Below are positions 28,127-37,351 of a DNA stretch of 42,240 nucleotides, piece by piece. Each line of letters begins with the position of its first letter. The first letter of the stretch is position 1. Source of the DNA: an uncultured Candidatus Poseidoniales archaeon. GTDB lineage: Archaea; Thermoplasmatota; Poseidoniia; Poseidoniales; Thalassarchaeaceae. Location of the stretch: positions 130,537 to 172,776 of the forward strand of contig CACOAW010000001.1 in the NCBI GenBank assembly GCA_902625325.1, read 5' to 3'. Position numbers and translations under genes: made by a program. The notes beneath the pieces are model-generated. The model did not search any database. It saw only the letters and a list, made by a program, of their open reading frames with translations, and was not told the origin of the DNA.

Positions 28127-28320
28127 TCATCATCTTCGTCTTTGGAAAGAAGTTTCATGGCGTTCAAAAACTGTTTGTTCTTCAGATGGATTTCGTCGTC
28201 TTTTTTTTCCTCTTTCTTTCCAGATTTTTTTTCATACTCGACCACATTCCTCATGTAATTCGTACCAGATACTTTCGATTTCGGAGGTTTCTTCTTCTTG
28301 AAGGGCCATATGGGTCCCAT
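28123..28320 (-). CDS. Small, highly charged basic protein of unknown function
   Basis: A 65-residue protein with a lysine-rich N-terminal half (K-K-K-K-P-P-K-S-K, then K-K-S-G-K-K-E-E-K-K-D-D) and an acidic end. No fold or motif recognised. It lies convergent with pheT and divergent from rnhB, filling the space with no better frame on the other strand except the rnhB 5' extension. The biased composition makes chance possible, but the compact fit suggests a real gene. Possibly RNA- or ribosome-associated, purely by composition. Confidence 0.5.
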   Translation of the reverse strand: MGPIWPFKKKKPPKSKVSGTNYMRNVVEYEKKSGKKEEKKDDEIHLKNKQFLNAMKLLSKDEDDD

Positions 28321-28411
28321 GTGCCTTGAGCGGAGAGTGATGACATCATACTTTCCCTATTTTGAGTCGGGAAGCAGTAGTTTTGATGGAATTAGTTCTG
28401 TTGGAGTGGCC

Positions 28412-29149
28412 ATGCTTCGACGGCACATAGGGGTAGACGAGGCCGGAAGGGGTCCAGCCATTGGACCACTAGTTGTTTCAGCGCTTAATATTCCTGAGAG
28501 GGACAGATCTATACTCAGAGATTTGGGAGTCGATGACTCCAAAAATCTGAGTAAAAAGAATAGGAATCGCCTGTATAAGGAGATTTTATCATACACTGAA
28601 TCATTAGATTGGGCCGTTGGTTTGGTGATTTGTGAAGCGAAAAGAATAGACGAGTGGATGGATGACGGAAATCTGAATTCCTTAGAGGTGCTCCTCTTTT
28701 CCGAAGCAATAGGAGATGCTGCTGAACCCGAGGGGAATCTAGAGATTTTTCTCGATGCATGTGACATTGATGAAGAGAGGTTCGGTAGGATGGTGTCAAA
28801 GACCCTTGGAGATGGTTGGCGTGATTGCAAGATTTATTCAGAGCATAAGATGGATTCCAGGGATGAAGTCGTTGCAGCGGCAAGCATCATTGCCAAAGTA
28901 ATTAGAGACTCAGCAATGGAAAGACTATCACAAGAGTTGAATATTGAGCTAGGTTCTGGTTACCCCTCGGACCCTAAGACCAAGGAGGCCCTAGAAATAT
29001 TGTGTGAGGAAGAAGTTCTTGCAGATTGTATCAGAAGAAAATGGGCGAATGTAAAGAGAACCTGGAGCAGGAACCACAATCGTCCCATTCAGACTAGAGT
29101 GAATGAAAGAAATGGAGTGTTTCAATCCGCTCTAGATGAATGGGAATAA
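28412..29149 (+). CDS. rnhB: Ribonuclease HII
   Basis: Cleaves RNA within RNA-DNA hybrids and removes misincorporated ribonucleotides and primers. The active-site motif G-V-D-E-A-G-R-G-P is at residues 7-15 from this start, with D9 and E10. Further acidic ligands lie in D-A-C-D and in the later I-I-A-K-V-I-R-D segment. At 245 residues it is slightly long for the archaeal family. I start at ATG 28412 (GTG 28406 also possible); the frame opens at 28298, but that part has no family likeness and would overlap the divergent basic-protein gene. Confidence 0.93.
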   Translation: MLRRHIGVDEAGRGPAIGPLVVSALNIPERDRSILRDLGVDDSKNLSKKNRNRLYKEILSYTESLDWAVGLVICEAKRIDEWMDDGNLNSLEVLLFSEAIGDAAEPEGNLEIFLDACDIDEERFGRMVSKTLGDGWRDCKIYSEHKMDSRDEVVAAASIIAKVIRDSAMERLSQELNIELGSGYPSDPKTKEALEILCEEEVLADCIRRKWANVKRTWSRNHNRPIQTRVNERNGVFQSALDEWE

Positions 29150-29193
29150 CAAGAATGGTGAAATGTAACCAATGGCTGGTTCTTATGTAAAAT

Positions 29194-30903
29194 ATGACTG
29201 AGGAGGAAGTTTTCTGTTTGGAAGATCGGGATGCGGTTCGCAAATATGCATTACAGAACGCTATAGAGTACAGCGGCAAAGGGCAACCTGGAAGCGTTCT
29301 AGGTAGAGTTCTTGGAGAGAGAGAACAACTTAGAACCCGTGTAAAGAGCCTACTATCATTAGTAGAGAAAGAGGTAATACGGGCTAATTCTATAGCTCGT
29401 GAAGATGGAATCGAAGGGGTTCGTAAAGAGTTGGAGAGTTTAGCTCCAGAGGCCCTGGACAGGGAGAGGCATAAGAAAAATGAGGGTTTGAGGGAACTTC
29501 CAGGAAATACATCAGAAGTAATCCTGAGATTCGCCCCTAACCCCAATGGCCCTTTATCCATAGGACATTCAAGAGGGGTGGCTATCAATTCCCTATACGC
29601 AGATAAATATCAAGGCAAGATAGTACTCAGGTTTGATGACACAGATACTAAGGTAAAACCTCCAATGGTTGATGCCTACGCTTGGATAGAAGAAGAGTTC
29701 GAGTGGATGTCAGGAAAGGCTGCAGATGTAGTGATTAGAGCTAGCGAGCGGATGCCAATATATCTCCAACACGCTGAAAAGATGTTGATTGGAGGTTTTG
29801 GCTATGTTTGCAAATGTACTGCTGAGGATTTTCGTGAGTTCAGAGTTTCAAAAACTGAATGTCCATGTAGACATAAGTCGGTCAAGCAGAATATGGACTG
29901 TTGGAACAGAATGAACTCCGGAGAAATTGACGAGGGAGGCGCTGTTGTCAGGGTAAAGACCGAAATGGATCTGCCGAATCCAGCTTTGAGAGACTGGCCC
30001 GCATTAAGGATTCAGCATTCTCCGCATCCAATAGTCGGTGACAAGTACAAGGTCTGGCCTCTGTTAGATTTCCAAAGCGCCATTGAAGACCATCTGCAAG
30101 GAGTAAGCCACATCATTAGAGGAAAGGATTTGATGGACAGCACAAGAAAGCAGACTATTCTGTACGAACACTTCGGTTGGGATTACCCTGAGCCATTGTA
30201 TTGGGGCAGGGTTAAGATACATGAGTTTGGAGGTTTCTCTACCTCTGGAATGTCCTCATCCATTGATTCGGGAAAATTCTCGGGGTGGGACGATCCAAGG
30301 CTACCTACACTCAGAGCAATGCGGCGTCGCGGATTTGATCCCCGCTCTTTGAGAGAGCTTTGGGAAGGAGTTGGCCTTACTCAGAAGGATATCTCAATCT
30401 CATTGAAGACATTGGAATCATTCAATTCTAGGATAATAGATGGGGAGTGCGAAAGAAGGGTTTTCGTCTCGAATCCGAAAAGTCTGGATATTAGTGCCGA
30501 AAATATCCCCTCGAGATTAATTATGGCAAGACATCCAGATGGCCAAATAGAGGGTTTCAGGGAGTGGGAAGTCGGCCTGAATTTATCAATTCAAGAAAGC
30601 GACTTTATCCAAGGAAAACTTAGGTTGAAAGACTTCGCAGATATCAAAATATCAGGTTCTTCTGCAACCATAGAGTCAATTGATCGGAGCGACGATCGGA
30701 AAATAGTACATTGGATTCCAGATAACTTGTCCTCAGAGGCGATACTCTCAGTACCTGATGGTGAGGAGATTTCTGAGGTAAATGGGGTTCTAGAGGACTA
30801 TGAACTCGCAGAGGGCGAAGTATACCAACTTGAGCGAGTTGGTTTTGCTAAATTCGAAGGATTTCAAGACGGGATTGCAAGGCTCCTGTGGCTACACGAT
30901 TAG
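29194..30903 (+). CDS. gltX: Glutamyl-tRNA synthetase, archaeal type
   Basis: A 569-residue class I synthetase of the archaeal/eukaryal GluRS branch, with an N-terminal extension of about 100 residues before the Rossmann fold. The HIGH motif appears as S-I-G-H at 122-125. A C-K-C...C-P-C set in the acceptor-binding region could hold zinc. The KMSKS counterpart reads G-M-S-S-S, a degenerate form. The anticodon-binding beta-barrels follow. In archaea this enzyme usually charges both tRNA-Glu and, as a non-discriminating enzyme, can work with GatDE; the latter is inference. It starts 44 nt after rnhB. Confidence 0.93.
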   Translation: MTEEEVFCLEDRDAVRKYALQNAIEYSGKGQPGSVLGRVLGEREQLRTRVKSLLSLVEKEVIRANSIAREDGIEGVRKELESLAPEALDRERHKKNEGLRELPGNTSEVILRFAPNPNGPLSIGHSRGVAINSLYADKYQGKIVLRFDDTDTKVKPPMVDAYAWIEEEFEWMSGKAADVVIRASERMPIYLQHAEKMLIGGFGYVCKCTAEDFREFRVSKTECPCRHKSVKQNMDCWNRMNSGEIDEGGAVVRVKTEMDLPNPALRDWPALRIQHSPHPIVGDKYKVWPLLDFQSAIEDHLQGVSHIIRGKDLMDSTRKQTILYEHFGWDYPEPLYWGRVKIHEFGGFSTSGMSSSIDSGKFSGWDDPRLPTLRAMRRRGFDPRSLRELWEGVGLTQKDISISLKTLESFNSRIIDGECERRVFVSNPKSLDISAENIPSRLIMARHPDGQIEGFREWEVGLNLSIQESDFIQGKLRLKDFADIKISGSSATIESIDRSDDRKIVHWIPDNLSSEAILSVPDGEEISEVNGVLEDYELAEGEVYQLERVGFAKFEGFQDGIARLLWLHD

Positions 30904-30918
30904 TGGAGTTGAATTTCA

Positions 30919-30924
30919 TTTAAA
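30919..30924 (+). promoter_or_regulatory. Possible TATA element before the zinc-ribbon membrane protein
   Basis: TTTAAA lies just after the gltX stop at 30903. Archaeal TATA elements sit about 25 nt upstream of the transcription start, which would fall close to TTG 30947. Weak evidence from position and composition only. Confidence 0.3.
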
Positions 30925-30985
30925 CTGGCATATTTTCGCTGAAAGTTTGCGTGGCATTGAAGGGGCCCGTCCGAATCAGAGTAAC

Positions 30986-32995
30986 GTGGAAGGCGCCGTT
31001 TCAAGATTTGCCGTCATTTTTTCCTCGATGATGGTAATGGTAGTTTTCTCTCCAATGATGGCTAGTGCTCAAGAGAACAATGACTGCTGTGAATCTCCAG
31101 ATGATTTCGATTTATTTTTGATAGGAGACCCAGATAGTGGGCAATTGACCCCATTCTCTAATGAACTAGAAGAGGAGAAGTCCATGGAAGTGACTTCATC
31201 GGTTTTCGGAGAGGTTGAAATCGGTACCTGGATGATTGTTTGGGGAGAATCGGGGAGTTACTCTTCGGGAACCTGGACCTTCACCATCCCGTATGAGGTG
31301 AAGGACTCTACTGGGGTATCTGCGAACGCAACGGTGGTAGTAAAGGTCGGTGGAAATACCTACGAAAGCTCGGGACAGCTCCCAGCAGTTTATCTCAGCG
31401 AATCGGGTGAGCTCTCTATTCCTATAGAGGTACAGGACGGTCAATACTCTAAAAATGACAAGATCGAAATCACATTCTCAGTACGGAGCATGATTTTTTC
31501 AAATCCGGGCAGTGAATCTGGAATAAACTTCTACTGGGGTTCTGAAGAGTATGCGGCGGCAATGTCCATGTCATTCCCGCTGGTTAATGTGGAAATTCGT
31601 GATGCTAGTGTAAAGGGAAGTCTGGTTTTCTTCCCAGTTAGGCTGAGTTCTGGCTTCGGGGACAGAATGTGGACCTCGTCATCTGGTGGCCTATTGGTTC
31701 AGAATGTTGAAATCTCAGAAAGCCCGATTGTTAACTCCAATGAAGACTGGGTGGATGTAACATTCGTTTGGGATCCTGGTGAGAGCAACGGAGGTTCAGT
31801 CAGGACGGATTTCCATATTTCTCTTCAGAGCTCACTAGTGATTGAAGCGAATAAAATTCACGATATTACGCTCGGCCAAGACACAGGAGACAATAGTTGG
31901 TATCCCGAGGAAGAGCCCCCCCGGACTGGAGGCTCGGGACTTGATCTTGAAATCAACTGCAAATATGACGGTAATTCTATCGAAAGAAAGACGACTATAT
32001 CATTCGACGGTGCCATGTCTCAATGGATGAGATGGGGGCTAGACAATATTGGAAATAAGAGCCTGGGGTCAAACAGTTGGTGGAGGAATCTGAATACGTT
32101 TTCAGATCAGGTTAGCTCCTCGGAGAAGCAGAACGGGAGAGTGGACAACTCCGAACTGTCGGCCTTAGAAACCCACCTTAGGGGCTCGAAGACCGATCTT
32201 AAATCGTTCCTCTCCAGTGGTTTGATGGTTGATCCAGAGGCCGTTTTTGGTGTGGATCCAGTCAACTTCGGCCCTTTGGAAATTAGCATAGACTTGGGGT
32301 CTTCTAGAGCTTTTAATTCGGACTCTATTTCACTAAGAGTTTCGTCGGTATATTACGTCTCTGATAGTGGCTCCAGACAAGTACTGATTGAGGATTTTGT
32401 TAGACCGGGGGGCTATGATTTCTGGGACAAGGTGGGACTCTCATTCGAGATAAGAACAGGGATGCTTTCTGGTTTCGGAGGGATATACCTAGACAATGAA
32501 GAGATAGACTATACTCATAGGAGGTGGATATTGATGGAAATAATCACTATGGAGAGTTCCGATATCGAATCCGATACAGACTTCAGAATGGAGTTTGGCG
32601 CTGAAAACGCCCTCCTATTCAGTCCATTGATATCCGCGATGATATCGGTATTCGCTCTTTGCTTGGCTCTAGGAATTGGTATGGCTCTAACTAGGAGGAG
32701 GACAAGGGCACCGAGTATGATCATGATTGGAGTTTTGGGCGTTCTATCGCTATCCATTTATTGGTTCGGTTTACCTATGCCAATAGTTCTAGGGGTTGTT
32801 TGCTCCAGTGTACTCCTTGTTTTCCCCGCTTCAGTAATTTCTCCAGTCGTTGAGGATGCGGGAGCTCAGAGAAATTTGAATAAGGGCGGAATGGTAAGGT
32901 GCCCTTCGTGTGGAAAAAAAGTTCCTGTCGAGTCAGATATTAGACCACTGAGGATTGATTGCCCTGCATGCGGAAGCACCCTAAGGATAGAATAG
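30986..32995 (+). CDS. Large secreted/membrane protein with C-terminal zinc ribbon
   Basis: About 670 residues. A signal peptide lies just after the chosen start (hydrophobic run, then M-A-S-A-Q). A long extracytoplasmic beta-rich region follows, without recognised family. Then two or three membrane helices (about 545-630) and a short cytosolic zinc ribbon with C-P-S-C-G and C-P-A-C-G at the C-terminus. Because the frame extends far upstream into gltX, the start is uncertain: GTG 30986 fits the signal peptide, while TTG 30947 is 23 nt after a TTTAAA (30919-30924) and would suit a leaderless transcript. It is convergent with the next gene. An outside sensing region joined to an inside zinc site suggests signalling, but this is inference. 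Confidence 0.72.
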   Translation: MEGAVSRFAVIFSSMMVMVVFSPMMASAQENNDCCESPDDFDLFLIGDPDSGQLTPFSNELEEEKSMEVTSSVFGEVEIGTWMIVWGESGSYSSGTWTFTIPYEVKDSTGVSANATVVVKVGGNTYESSGQLPAVYLSESGELSIPIEVQDGQYSKNDKIEITFSVRSMIFSNPGSESGINFYWGSEEYAAAMSMSFPLVNVEIRDASVKGSLVFFPVRLSSGFGDRMWTSSSGGLLVQNVEISESPIVNSNEDWVDVTFVWDPGESNGGSVRTDFHISLQSSLVIEANKIHDITLGQDTGDNSWYPEEEPPRTGGSGLDLEINCKYDGNSIERKTTISFDGAMSQWMRWGLDNIGNKSLGSNSWWRNLNTFSDQVSSSEKQNGRVDNSELSALETHLRGSKTDLKSFLSSGLMVDPEAVFGVDPVNFGPLEISIDLGSSRAFNSDSISLRVSSVYYVSDSGSRQVLIEDFVRPGGYDFWDKVGLSFEIRTGMLSGFGGIYLDNEEIDYTHRRWILMEIITMESSDIESDTDFRMEFGAENALLFSPLISAMISVFALCLALGIGMALTRRRTRAPSMIMIGVLGVLSLSIYWFGLPMPIVLGVVCSSVLLVFPASVISPVVEDAGAQRNLNKGGMVRCPSCGKKVPVESDIRPLRIDCPACGSTLRIE

Positions 32996-33841
32996 TCATA
33001 TTTGGCCCACTGATACAAGTAAATCTGCAATCTCGTTAGCTGCTTCTACAGGTTTTTTTGTATCCCAAAATGAGTTAGCCCTGAAAATCTGAGATGATAA
33101 ATCAGATTCCCAATTTGGAGCAATTATGCAATGCCAGAGAAGTTCCTCGACTCTGGTCGTTGAAGGGACCTTTGACTTGAAAATTGGCTTGACCAGTTCT
33201 CCCATCAATCGTTCTCTTTTGTCTAAATTGGAAGTTTGCCATAGATCAGTTACCCTACATAATTCAGTATCTTCAATCCAAGGGTAATTACCAGATTCTG
33301 GAGATTTTACCTCAGTCACAGGAACTACTCTGATTACTCCTTGTTCAGAAAGATAGTCTCTGAGGAATGAGTAAACTGGATCGTATGCCCTATCAAGTGA
33401 GTCGCTAATCCAATTTCCTGACAGGATCCAAGGTCTTAATCTTCTGAGCCTTTCACTGCTAGGATTGATTTCAGTAGCTAGTAAATGCGCTTGTGCTACA
33501 GTGCATAGTGGGCCCTTCCTGGAATCTCCGGAGCTTCCCCTTAGTCCTTCAACCACGAATTCGGAGATTACAATCCCATTATTCGAGGCTCTACCTATAC
33601 CCGAGTCTTCAGCGACGCGCACGAATGTCCCTGAATCTGGGCTTTGATAATTGAATCTCCTACGGTAAGGAAGGCCCGAATCAAGAAGTACGGCCTCGAT
33701 GGGAGCTAGAGTTAATGCGCCCTTGATATTTGGTTCAGAAATTAGGAGTATCTTTTTCTTTGTGTTACAAACTTCTCTAGCAAAGTTACGAAATGACTCC
33801 CGAATAGTAGAGAAAATGTCGAGCTCTGATATATCTCTCAC
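32996..33841 (-). CDS. Uncharacterised protein downstream of S15, possibly a degenerate RecJ/Cdc45-like protein
   Basis: A 281-residue soluble protein starting with GTG. An N-terminal segment K-K-K-I-L-L-I-S-E-P-N-I-K-G-A-L-T has the shape of the first strand and loop of DHH-family proteins, where active members show H-x-D-x-D-G; here the acidic motif is gone. In many archaea a RecJ/GAN-type DHH gene lies next to rpsO, the same placement as here. Both facts together suggest an inactive Cdc45/RecJ-like replication partner, but the protein is short for that family and the similarity is weak. Otherwise it is an unknown. It lies 37 nt after S15 on the same strand, convergent with the preceding gene. 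Confidence 0.55.
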   Translation of the reverse strand: MRDISELDIFSTIRESFRNFAREVCNTKKKILLISEPNIKGALTLAPIEAVLLDSGLPYRRRFNYQSPDSGTFVRVAEDSGIGRASNNGIVISEFVVEGLRGSSGDSRKGPLCTVAQAHLLATEINPSSERLRRLRPWILSGNWISDSLDRAYDPVYSFLRDYLSEQGVIRVVPVTEVKSPESGNYPWIEDTELCRVTDLWQTSNLDKRERLMGELVKPIFKSKVPSTTRVEELLWHCIIAPNWESDLSSQIFRANSFWDTKKPVEAANEIADLLVSVGQI

Positions 33842-33878
33842 AATGTCTCGGTAGAGAGGGAGTACAAATCTCTAGTGA

Positions 33879-34325
33879 TTACTCGACCATTAGCCTTAGT
33901 TGGTCCCTCTTGTAGGTCCAATCTGAGTCAATCTGATCGCTCTCCCTGTAGTATCTAGAAAGGCGTCTAATCTTTGATTCACACAGTTCTAGCTGCCTTC
34001 TATTGTGGATATCCTTGGAATTCTGTGAGAGGTGGTCAATCAATCTCAGGGCCCTCCTCATCAGGCTCATGAGATCTTCCGGGAGCTTTCCGGACTTCCC
34101 CAGCCTCTCCAGAGTTTGAGAAATTCTCTCCCCGGTCACCAGCCTTACGTTAGGAACTCCATGTTTATCCCTAAGTATGGTGCCAATTGATGCGTTTGAG
34201 TATCCTTCTTCAGAAAGCTGAAGAATCAGTTCCTCAACTTCCTTCTTATCAGAGTTTGACCACTCAGGAGGAGTCTCAGAATGGGGTTTGCTGGAACCAC
34301 TGGCCCCCTTTCCCTTACTATGCAT
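33879..34325 (-). CDS. rpsO: Ribosomal protein S15, archaeal type
   Basis: A small-subunit protein of about 148 residues, the archaeal/eukaryal S13e-like form: an N-terminal M-H-S-x-G-K-G-x-S-G-S extension, the P-P-E-W segment, then the helical S15 core ending in Y-Y-R-E-S-D...W-T-Y-K. ATG 34325 gives the family-typical M-H-S start; the frame continues to a TTG at 34334. The archaeosine synthase gene lies upstream on the same strand with 82 nt between. Confidence 0.95.
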   Translation of the reverse strand: MHSKGKGASGSSKPHSETPPEWSNSDKKEVEELILQLSEEGYSNASIGTILRDKHGVPNVRLVTGERISQTLERLGKSGKLPEDLMSLMRRALRLIDHLSQNSKDIHNRRQLELCESKIRRLSRYYRESDQIDSDWTYKRDQLRLMVE

Positions 34326-34407
34326 CCTAGACAATTGTATTCCTCAGGAGCCCAGCGACCTGCTGTCCCTCTTTAACCGCTACGCCGTGGATGGCATTGA
34401 TATTGGA

Positions 34408-36186
34408 TCAAAGCCTATGTCTCGACTTTGCCAGTTTTCCCGGTCCAAACGGCCATTCCCATCCCGGTGCAACTGCCCTAGCAGAGCCCAGTAGTTCCCC
34501 TTCCTGAATTACAGCCAGTTCGTCGCCCAGAAGGATAGAGGGGTCATAATCCTCAATCATGTTCGGGAATATGTCCCCAGACCATTTAATTCCAGGGATA
34601 AGTTCGACTTTTCTAAGTATGCCGAGGCTCCACAGATTCTTGAGGCTGGCCTTTGAGAATAGGAATCTACCCCTTCGAGGGTCCCATTTTGCCATCTGTT
34701 CTCCATCCTTCGTGATGGTGAAGATTGGTGGCCTCCCTCGTATCTGACAACCATCTAACCATTCATCAGAACCTAATTTGAACCTAGATATAGATTTCAG
34801 CTTCTCCTCTCTGGGGCTGAAATCTAATTCCCCAAGCCCATTTTCGAACGAATAAGATACGGCATCCTTCAATCTAGCTAGGGAGTCCTTTGACCCCGCT
34901 GATTCCCCCTTCCTAGTATCGATTTCATTTATTCCAAGCAAGCCAGTTTCTATTCCGGAGTGATTTACAATAGAGGAATAGCCTACCCTTTCAACGAGTC
35001 TACTTAGCATCTGCCTGATTATCGATAGTTCATCTTCATCCCAGTCTCCAGTTACAGGGATGTCGTAATGTGCAGCAGGCCAAATATCCTCCAATTCCCT
35101 AGGGACTAATCCCAGAGGGGATGTGACCATTATCTCATGCACTCTACGATTGCCTATTGATTTCCTAAATCTGGTGTGGCTTTTTGATAGCCTGTAGGGC
35201 TTCTTGGCAGAACAAGGAAGTAAAACCAAAACCTCTCTCATCTTCATTGGGGGCAGATATTTCTCTGAAATCTCCTCCCTCCAAAGACGGATTGTTACAT
35301 CGTTCCTACTTTCATATGAGTGACATCTTAATTGTGTTCCAATCTGTACTGAGCTTTGTGTCATACCTAGTTTCCCAGACTTCTCGAGAGTAAGTTGATC
35401 ATGCCGCCTAAGATGCTCCACGGACCTAGGACTAGATTTACTCTGAAGTTCTGCTAACTCCCTCAATGAACCTGCTCTAATTGCAGACCTAGTTGATGAA
35501 ATTGAATTGGTCCACATTTGACACTGGGAGACCATCGAACAGTCCTCCTTGGTTGAAGGCTCAGGGATTCTTGGTCCGGATTCAGTCAGTAGTACGCCGA
35601 GTGACGAGGCTTGTCTGGATCTAGCCAGATCAAAAATGTCTACCCCCATCCAAGAAAGTAGTGCGCAATTGTCAGGGCCCGATATCCCAGGGGCCCAAAT
35701 CAATGAGGATGGGAAATGTGTTCTGAGGGTAAAGAGTGCAGTTTCAATCAAACCGGTATTTTTCGAAAGCTGTGGGGCATCCATTAATGCAATTATGGAA
35801 GGCTGGAAGCTGGTTTTTAGCAAGGATGAGTCATGGTGCAGTGAACTCCAAGTTACTGGTAAAAACTCCGCTCCAGAGGGGAATTCGCCAGAGTTTGATT
35901 CAATTAGGCTGGGTGGAAGGGATAAGCCCTGAGAAGCACTCCATGTGTCTTTTCTATCGAATGGGTAGCATAATTTGGCACGTGTAGATACTTCCATAGA
36001 AGAAGGAATCACAGAGTTATCTAATTTCAGATTCAACGGAGCGATGGAAATTGGCAATTCGGGATCATTTTCGCTCACGATGAGACATGGAGAATATGAT
36101 TCGGGAGAATTCCGATCTCCAATAGAGAATAGTCTGGAGAACCTATCTCTAGAGATAGTGCTCCTAGCTATGGGCCGCTCTTCCAT
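34408..36186 (-). CDS. arcS: Archaeosine synthase (ArcS, TgtA2) with PUA domain
   Basis: Converts preQ0 at position 15 of archaeal tRNA to archaeosine, after TgtA has inserted preQ0. The 592-residue protein has a degenerate transglycosylase-like N-terminal region and the ArcS core signature P-C-S-x-K-K-P-Y-x-x-S-x-S-H (near residues 325-338). A C-terminal PUA domain (about 500-590) with G-D-E-L-A-V-I binds RNA. The N-terminal region lacks a clear catalytic TGT set, as expected for ArcS. Start ATG 36186 is 62 nt from the divergent GTG 36249. A TgtA gene is not in the window. Confidence 0.88.
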   Translation of the reverse strand: MEERPIARSTISRDRFSRLFSIGDRNSPESYSPCLIVSENDPELPISIAPLNLKLDNSVIPSSMEVSTRAKLCYPFDRKDTWSASQGLSLPPSLIESNSGEFPSGAEFLPVTWSSLHHDSSLLKTSFQPSIIALMDAPQLSKNTGLIETALFTLRTHFPSSLIWAPGISGPDNCALLSWMGVDIFDLARSRQASSLGVLLTESGPRIPEPSTKEDCSMVSQCQMWTNSISSTRSAIRAGSLRELAELQSKSSPRSVEHLRRHDQLTLEKSGKLGMTQSSVQIGTQLRCHSYESRNDVTIRLWREEISEKYLPPMKMREVLVLLPCSAKKPYRLSKSHTRFRKSIGNRRVHEIMVTSPLGLVPRELEDIWPAAHYDIPVTGDWDEDELSIIRQMLSRLVERVGYSSIVNHSGIETGLLGINEIDTRKGESAGSKDSLARLKDAVSYSFENGLGELDFSPREEKLKSISRFKLGSDEWLDGCQIRGRPPIFTITKDGEQMAKWDPRRGRFLFSKASLKNLWSLGILRKVELIPGIKWSGDIFPNMIEDYDPSILLGDELAVIQEGELLGSARAVAPGWEWPFGPGKLAKSRHRL

Positions 36187-36248
36187 CGGCTATCGATTGA
36201 AGCATTTCGCTTGAAGGATTCTAAGACCTAGTTGTTCTCGCGGTAACT

Positions 36249-37349
36249 GTGAAGGGCCAGCATCTCGCGATTTCTATAGCAATATTTGCGTTGATTTCCT
36301 TGACAAAGGGTGCTGTTGCCGATTCGGAGTTTCTGATTGAAGAGGACTTAGACGCGCCCGAAACAATATGGGGTTCAGAAGGAATAGGTGCCAATTGGAT
36401 TATATTGCCAGAAAATAATTCTACCATCCTAGGAACCTTCGAATTGAATGACTCTGTTGACCTGTATGCCATTGAGATTTCATCCTCAAACTGGACAACA
36501 ATTAGATTCTCTGTATCTGGTAACGACGCGGTAAGCATCAGCATTCAAAGACTCAATCAAAGTACTTGGTCAATAGAAGAGTATGCCAACGAGGACGTGG
36601 GCGAGATTTCACTCGATCAAGGATTCCATGTAATACGACTGGAGAGACTAGGAAGTTACGAGGAAGAAGTGGATTATCGATTCGTCATAAGGAACATGGG
36701 AAACTTCGATGAATCAGGAGAGTATGTGGACCTGTCTCGGTTGTTCGCTCCTTTCTATGTATTCGCTGGTTTATTCCTAATTCTTCCGATGCTTGTAGTT
36801 ATATGGTGGAATAGGGAAAATATACTACCTTCGTCCTTTAGAAACAGCGAGTTTGAAGAGAGTGAGATACAGGTTTTGACTTTACTGAGAGAAAGATTCT
36901 CCGCCGATAGAAGCAGCATAGATTTAGAGGAGATTAATGACGCACTCTCAACTCTAGGTAGAGATTCTTGGAATGCAATTTCTAAAGAATTTGGAAAACC
37001 AGAAATAAGACATTTCACGGAAAATATAGATATTTCATTGTGGCGAGTCCGTGGGGGTTCCGGATCATTTCTAATCGGAATTAAGACAAATCGGTCAAAA
37101 TGGGAAATGGCGGCGATTAGAATCAACACTCCGCTTGGGGAGCCGATAAAAATTGACAGTGTAATTCCTGAAATGATGTTCCAAGATGACGAAATATACA
37201 TCGGAAACCTGGAAGAGAAAACCACTACCTTTGTTCGGTTAGAGGTTTTTGGTAAAGCCCCGGAGGCAGAAATACACATCTCAGGAATTGTTGATGGGAG
37301 CCCGATTGCAGCGGTTCCAGCAAAGACCATAGCAATGGAGGAAGAATGA
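36249..37349 (+). CDS. Membrane-anchored surface protein with cytosolic domain
   Basis: A 366-residue protein with a signal peptide (residues about 5-24), an extracytoplasmic beta-sandwich of about 130 residues resembling the bacterial/archaeal pre-peptidase (PPC) C-terminal type, and one membrane helix (about 170-190, F-Y-V-F-A-G-L-F). A cytosolic domain of about 170 residues follows, with no recognised family. The GTG start is divergent from arcS. It ends 2 nt before the convergent dnaJ stop. Function unknown; the two-sided layout suggests sensing or adhesion. Confidence 0.72.
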   Translation: MKGQHLAISIAIFALISLTKGAVADSEFLIEEDLDAPETIWGSEGIGANWIILPENNSTILGTFELNDSVDLYAIEISSSNWTTIRFSVSGNDAVSISIQRLNQSTWSIEEYANEDVGEISLDQGFHVIRLERLGSYEEEVDYRFVIRNMGNFDESGEYVDLSRLFAPFYVFAGLFLILPMLVVIWWNRENILPSSFRNSEFEESEIQVLTLLRERFSADRSSIDLEEINDALSTLGRDSWNAISKEFGKPEIRHFTENIDISLWRVRGGSGSFLIGIKTNRSKWEMAAIRINTPLGEPIKIDSVIPEMMFQDDEIYIGNLEEKTTTFVRLEVFGKAPEAEIHISGIVDGSPIAAVPAKTIAMEEE

Positions 37350-37351
37350 CT

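Noticed and set aside
28298-28411. N-terminal extension of RNase HII
   Set aside because: No family likeness, overlaps the divergent small-protein gene, and a good start lies just before G-V-D-E-A-G-R-G.
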